64,000 nucleotides of DNA, from the NCBI RefSeq assembly GCF_034424215.1, contig NZ_CP139960.1:4774001-4838000 (forward strand), given 5' to 3'. Below the pieces are notes generated by a model that was not told where the DNA came from, ran no database searches, and saw nothing but the letters and a program-made list of their open reading frames with translations. Each line of letters begins with the position of its first letter. The stretch's first letter is position 1. Shown piece by piece: positions 61,264-64,000 of the stretch. A program made the translations under genes and the position numbers. The stretch is from Niabella yanshanensis (GTDB lineage: Bacteria; Bacteroidota; Bacteroidia; Chitinophagales; Chitinophagaceae).

Positions 61264-61914
61264 ATGAAACGCTTATTTTTTGCAATAGCAATATTGCCGG
61301 GGCTGCTTATTGCCTGTAACACCGTAGTATTTGAAGAACCTCAACCTGCCACGAATGATATTTTAAAAGAGATTCCCAATGACCTTACGGGGCGTTATTG
61401 GGACTATGATAATGAGAAGGAATTGTTTATAACCCCGGGTTTGATTTTTGCCGTTAGGTTAACTGAAGATACGGTAATGGTAAGCCAGTTACATACAGGT
61501 GCAGCGCTAAAAGGAGATACATTATGCGAGGCTAATCGAAAATATAAGATAACCAGGATTACCGATTCTTCATTTACCGGGTATCGGTATATTGATACTG
61601 TATTTAACCTGGCCGACCCACACCAATTGCTTAAGGCAGAGGGCGACGACTATTACCTGAACTATAAAATGGAAGATAATATGTGGTGGGTCACCAGGCT
61701 TTCATTCAGGGATAATGTAATCAATCTCGCTAATATAGAAACTGCAAATGAAGTGAAGATAATGGAGCATATCACCCACGTTCAACAGGACAGCGGAAAA
61801 GCTTTGCCCGTAAAACCCGATAAAGAGCAATTTAAGAAATTCGTCAGTCAGCACGGTTTTACAAAAGGAAATACCTATTTAAAAACAGATTCTTCAGTTA
61901 ACAATAAACTTTAA
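61264..61914 (+). CDS. Lipoprotein of unknown function
   Basis: 216 residues with lipoprotein signal MKRLFFAIAILPGLL, lipobox IAC (Cys18). The mature protein mixes strands and charged turns (LTGRYWDYDNEKELFITPG, YKITRITDSSFTGYRYIDTVF); no domain recognised. The signal peptide is almost the same, at DNA level too, as that of the VWA protein gene 19 bp downstream; the two are likely one operon. Confidence 0.65.
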   Translation: MKRLFFAIAILPGLLIACNTVVFEEPQPATNDILKEIPNDLTGRYWDYDNEKELFITPGLIFAVRLTEDTVMVSQLHTGAALKGDTLCEANRKYKITRITDSSFTGYRYIDTVFNLADPHQLLKAEGDDYYLNYKMEDNMWWVTRLSFRDNVINLANIETANEVKIMEHITHVQQDSGKALPVKPDKEQFKKFVSQHGFTKGNTYLKTDSSVNNKL

Positions 61915-61933
61915 TAAGCACTAATACAATTTT

Positions 61934-63502
61934 ATGAAAAAACTCATTTTTGCAATAGTAATATTGCCCTGGCTGGGCTATGCCTGTAATCAATCCTACA
62001 AAAACAGGACTTCTGAAGTGGCAGTGGAGGCGATAGCGGACCAGGTTGCGCCGCAGCATCAGGAAAAAGACTTTAGTGGAGAAGCTTATGCTCATATAAC
62101 CGAAAACAGTTTTACTACAGCCCTCGACCAGCCACTATCTACTTTTTCAGTTGATGTGGATAAAGCCGCTTACAGCAATGTAAGGTGTTTTTTAAATAGC
62201 GGCCAGTTACCGCCCGCAGGAGCGGTTCGCATAGAAGAAATGATCAATTATTTTGATTACGATTATCAACAACCTTCAGGCGACCATCTTTTTAATGTAA
62301 TAACAGAAGTTGCGGGTTGCCCGTGGAACGAAAATCATCAGTTAGTGCATATTGCCCTTAAAGGAAAAGAGATAGAGAAGGAGGAACTACCTTCTTCGAA
62401 TCTTGTTTTTTTGATCGATGTTTCAGGATCTATGCAGGATGAGGACAAGCTGCCCTTACTGAAAAAGTCATTATTAATGCTTACAAAGAATTTGCAGGAG
62501 GACGATAATGTTTCCATTGTTACCTACGCAGGTAGTGCTGGTTTAGCGCTACCCTCAACGAGTGGGGCTGACAGATCGGATATCGAAGAAGCTATTGATA
62601 AGCTTGAAGCCGGAGGCTCAACTGCAGGTGGTGAGGGTATTCAGCTGGCTTACAAAGTTGCCCGTAAGCATTTCAAGAAGAATGGCAACAACCGGGTAAT
62701 TATAGCAACCGATGGAGATTTTAATGTAGGTGTGAGTAGTGAAGATGAATTGTTGCGCCTGATTGAAAAGGAACGGGAAAGCGGTGTGTTCCTGTCTGTA
62801 TTAGGATTTGGTACAGGAAATTACCAGGATAGCAATATGCAACAACTAGCCGATAAAGGTAATGGGAATCATTATTATATCGACGGATTACAGGAAGCAA
62901 AAAAGGTTTTGGTAAATGAGATGAGCGGCACTCTTTTCACTATTGCAAAAGATGTGAAAGTACAGGTGGAGTTTAATCCGGCCAAAGTACAGGCTTATCG
63001 ATTGATTGGATACGAAAACCGCATGTTAAATAAAGAAGATTTTAACGACGATCAAAAAGATGCAGGTGAAATAGGTGCAGGACATACGGTAACTGCATTG
63101 TATGAAGTAATCCCCGTAAGCGTGAAGAGCGATTTTGTAAAAACTGTAGATCATTTAAAATATCAGAAGACCGGCAGTGTGTCAGGCCATAACTCAAAAG
63201 AATTACTTACGGTGAAGCTCCGGTATAAAAAAGCCGATGAAGAGGAAAGCCGGAAAATGACTATCGCTGTTCCCGATAATGATGGGGATTGGAAGGATGC
63301 CAGTGAGAATTTCAGGTTGGCAGCATCTGTGGCAGAGTTTGGCATGGTGCTAAGGAATTCCGAATATAAAAGCAAAGCAAGCTATGAGCAGGCGCTGGCT
63401 ATAGCCAAAACCGCCAAAGGTATCGATGAAAATGGATATAGGTCGGAATTTACAGATCTTATAAAAGCGGCAAAGAACCTTGGTGGCCGGCTTGATGATT
63501 AA
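61934..63502 (+). CDS. VWA-domain lipoprotein (YfbK-like)
   Basis: 522 residues. Lipobox LGYAC (Cys18). An N-terminal vWF-type region (ALDQPLSTFSVDVDKAAYSNVRCFLNSGQLPPAGAVRIEEMINYF) is followed by a von Willebrand A domain with MIDAS DVSGS (162-166), later TDGDFNVG, and the C-terminal DUF3520-type part (EIGAGHTVTALYEVIP, AVAEFGMVLRNSEYK). Family members bind Mg2+ through MIDAS and probably mediate protein contacts at the cell surface. Found next to a DUF4349 gene, as here. Confidence 0.88.
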   Translation: MKKLIFAIVILPWLGYACNQSYKNRTSEVAVEAIADQVAPQHQEKDFSGEAYAHITENSFTTALDQPLSTFSVDVDKAAYSNVRCFLNSGQLPPAGAVRIEEMINYFDYDYQQPSGDHLFNVITEVAGCPWNENHQLVHIALKGKEIEKEELPSSNLVFLIDVSGSMQDEDKLPLLKKSLLMLTKNLQEDDNVSIVTYAGSAGLALPSTSGADRSDIEEAIDKLEAGGSTAGGEGIQLAYKVARKHFKKNGNNRVIIATDGDFNVGVSSEDELLRLIEKERESGVFLSVLGFGTGNYQDSNMQQLADKGNGNHYYIDGLQEAKKVLVNEMSGTLFTIAKDVKVQVEFNPAKVQAYRLIGYENRMLNKEDFNDDQKDAGEIGAGHTVTALYEVIPVSVKSDFVKTVDHLKYQKTGSVSGHNSKELLTVKLRYKKADEEESRKMTIAVPDNDGDWKDASENFRLAASVAEFGMVLRNSEYKSKASYEQALAIAKTAKGIDENGYRSEFTDLIKAAKNLGGRLDD

Positions 63503-63589
63503 CAATAGTCATTAGTAGTTTTCATCTAATGGCAATATACAAAAGGTCAACGAATAGTATATAGCATTTTCTAAATCCAAAATGAACCA

Positions 63590-64000
63590 ATGAAATCAAT
63601 TTTTTACCTATTGTTTGCCTGGTCCCTGATTTTTATGAGTTGCAGCAGGGCTACAGATCGAAATGAAGCATTGCCTGCAGCAAGTGTAACCTCTGCACCA
63701 GCACTTCAGGATGCAGCTCTTCAAAAAAATGAGCCGGGAGAAATGAAGACGATGTCAAAAGTTTCGTCTAACGAAAAAGATTTTTTGGTTCATGAAAATA
63801 TGCCGACGCCGGAAAAGACTAAGCAGATTATTAGAACCGCTAATTTAATTCACGAGGTTAAAGCAACAAAAATTACAATCATTATGTGCGAAAACTGCTA
63901 AATAAATATAACGCCTATATTTTTAAAGAAGATAATAATGCTCAGGCCACAATGATCATCAAGGTTCCGGTTGAGCTATTTGATAGTTTAATAGCTGAAC
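63590..64000 (+). pseudogene. DUF4349-type lipoprotein, frameshifted and cut by the window end
   Basis: ATG 63590, lipobox FMSC (Cys18). The frame runs to a stop at 63899, but the DUF4349 sequence leaves it near the A-run at 63860-63862. The second frame gives NYNHYVRKLLNKYNAYIFKEDNN, then ATMIIKVPVELFDSLIAE at the edge. One extra A restores a continuous …IIRTANLIHEVK SNKNYNHYV…. This is either a real mutation or a base missed in sequencing. It would be third of the 61264-61934 operon. Confidence 0.65.

Overview
The window reads as chromosomal DNA of a Bacteroidota species, most likely a member of the Chitinophagaceae (inferred; no 16S gene or database search was available). The evidence is the TAnnTTTG -7 promoter boxes (for example at 21511, 28637, 27751 on the minus strand and 18103 on the minus strand), the lack of Shine-Dalgarno sequences, many short lipoproteins and outer-membrane barrels, an FtsK-LolA pair, PafA-like phosphatase and the Bacteroidota-type long aromatic amino acid hydroxylase. 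No tRNA, rRNA, CRISPR array, prophage or transposase was seen.

Layout. 0.1-3.1 kb: two envelope proteins and a PAS-LuxR regulator. 3.3-11.2 kb: housekeeping genes (gcdH, aroK, DUF423, ftsK, lolA, msrC, acyP, a DUF1080 protein). 9.1-12.8 kb also holds three decaying genes. 12.8-20.4 kb: kdsA, a Tdh-like epimerase, a headless secreted-type gene, a thioesterase, an ECF sigma factor with a four-repeat membrane partner, rdgB, ilvE. 21.5-41.8 kb: rpsL-rpsG, then a 6 kb accessory stretch (two secreted lipoprotein proteases, acyl-CoA-binding protein, PafA-like phosphatase, lipoprotein), then the S10-spc operon from rpsJ to secY and map. fusA is missing after rpsG, and the alpha operon (infA, rpsM-rpsK-rpsD-rpoA-rplQ) does not follow map. 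41.8-48.2 kb: a flavoprotein with no ordinary start codon, the divergent galM/galK pair, an amine-oxidase-like flavoenzyme and an EVE protein. 48.4-61.0 kb: a phenylalanine/tyrosine catabolic region (phenylalanine hydroxylase, 4-hydroxyphenylpyruvate dioxygenase, aminotransferase, homogentisate dioxygenase, fumarylacetoacetate hydrolase and a flavin reductase-like protein), interrupted by carbonic anhydrase, a flotillin-like protein and a GxxExxR-protein element. 61.3-64.0 kb: lipoproteins, a VWA protein and a frameshifted DUF4349 gene cut by the window end.

The most striking unexplained signal is in the spacers. At about 16 places, intergenic DNA is built from consecutive 7-bp words that stay in 7-bp phase while drifting in sequence (for example YATCYRR six times at 5096-5137 and five times at 26073-26107), often with a complementary second arm so that the spacer can fold into a long hairpin. 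In the ribosomal operon a GC-rich palindrome of the CCTGYCTGCCGGCAGRCAGG type sits within or beside several of these arrays, and one copy lies inside the 3' end of rplV. Other signals are two adjacent proteases with the same 5' region, signal peptide and C-terminal module but unrelated catalytic domains; four direct repeats in helical phase at 52930-52970; an inverted-repeat-flanked GxxExxR gene; and a cluster of frameshifted genes.
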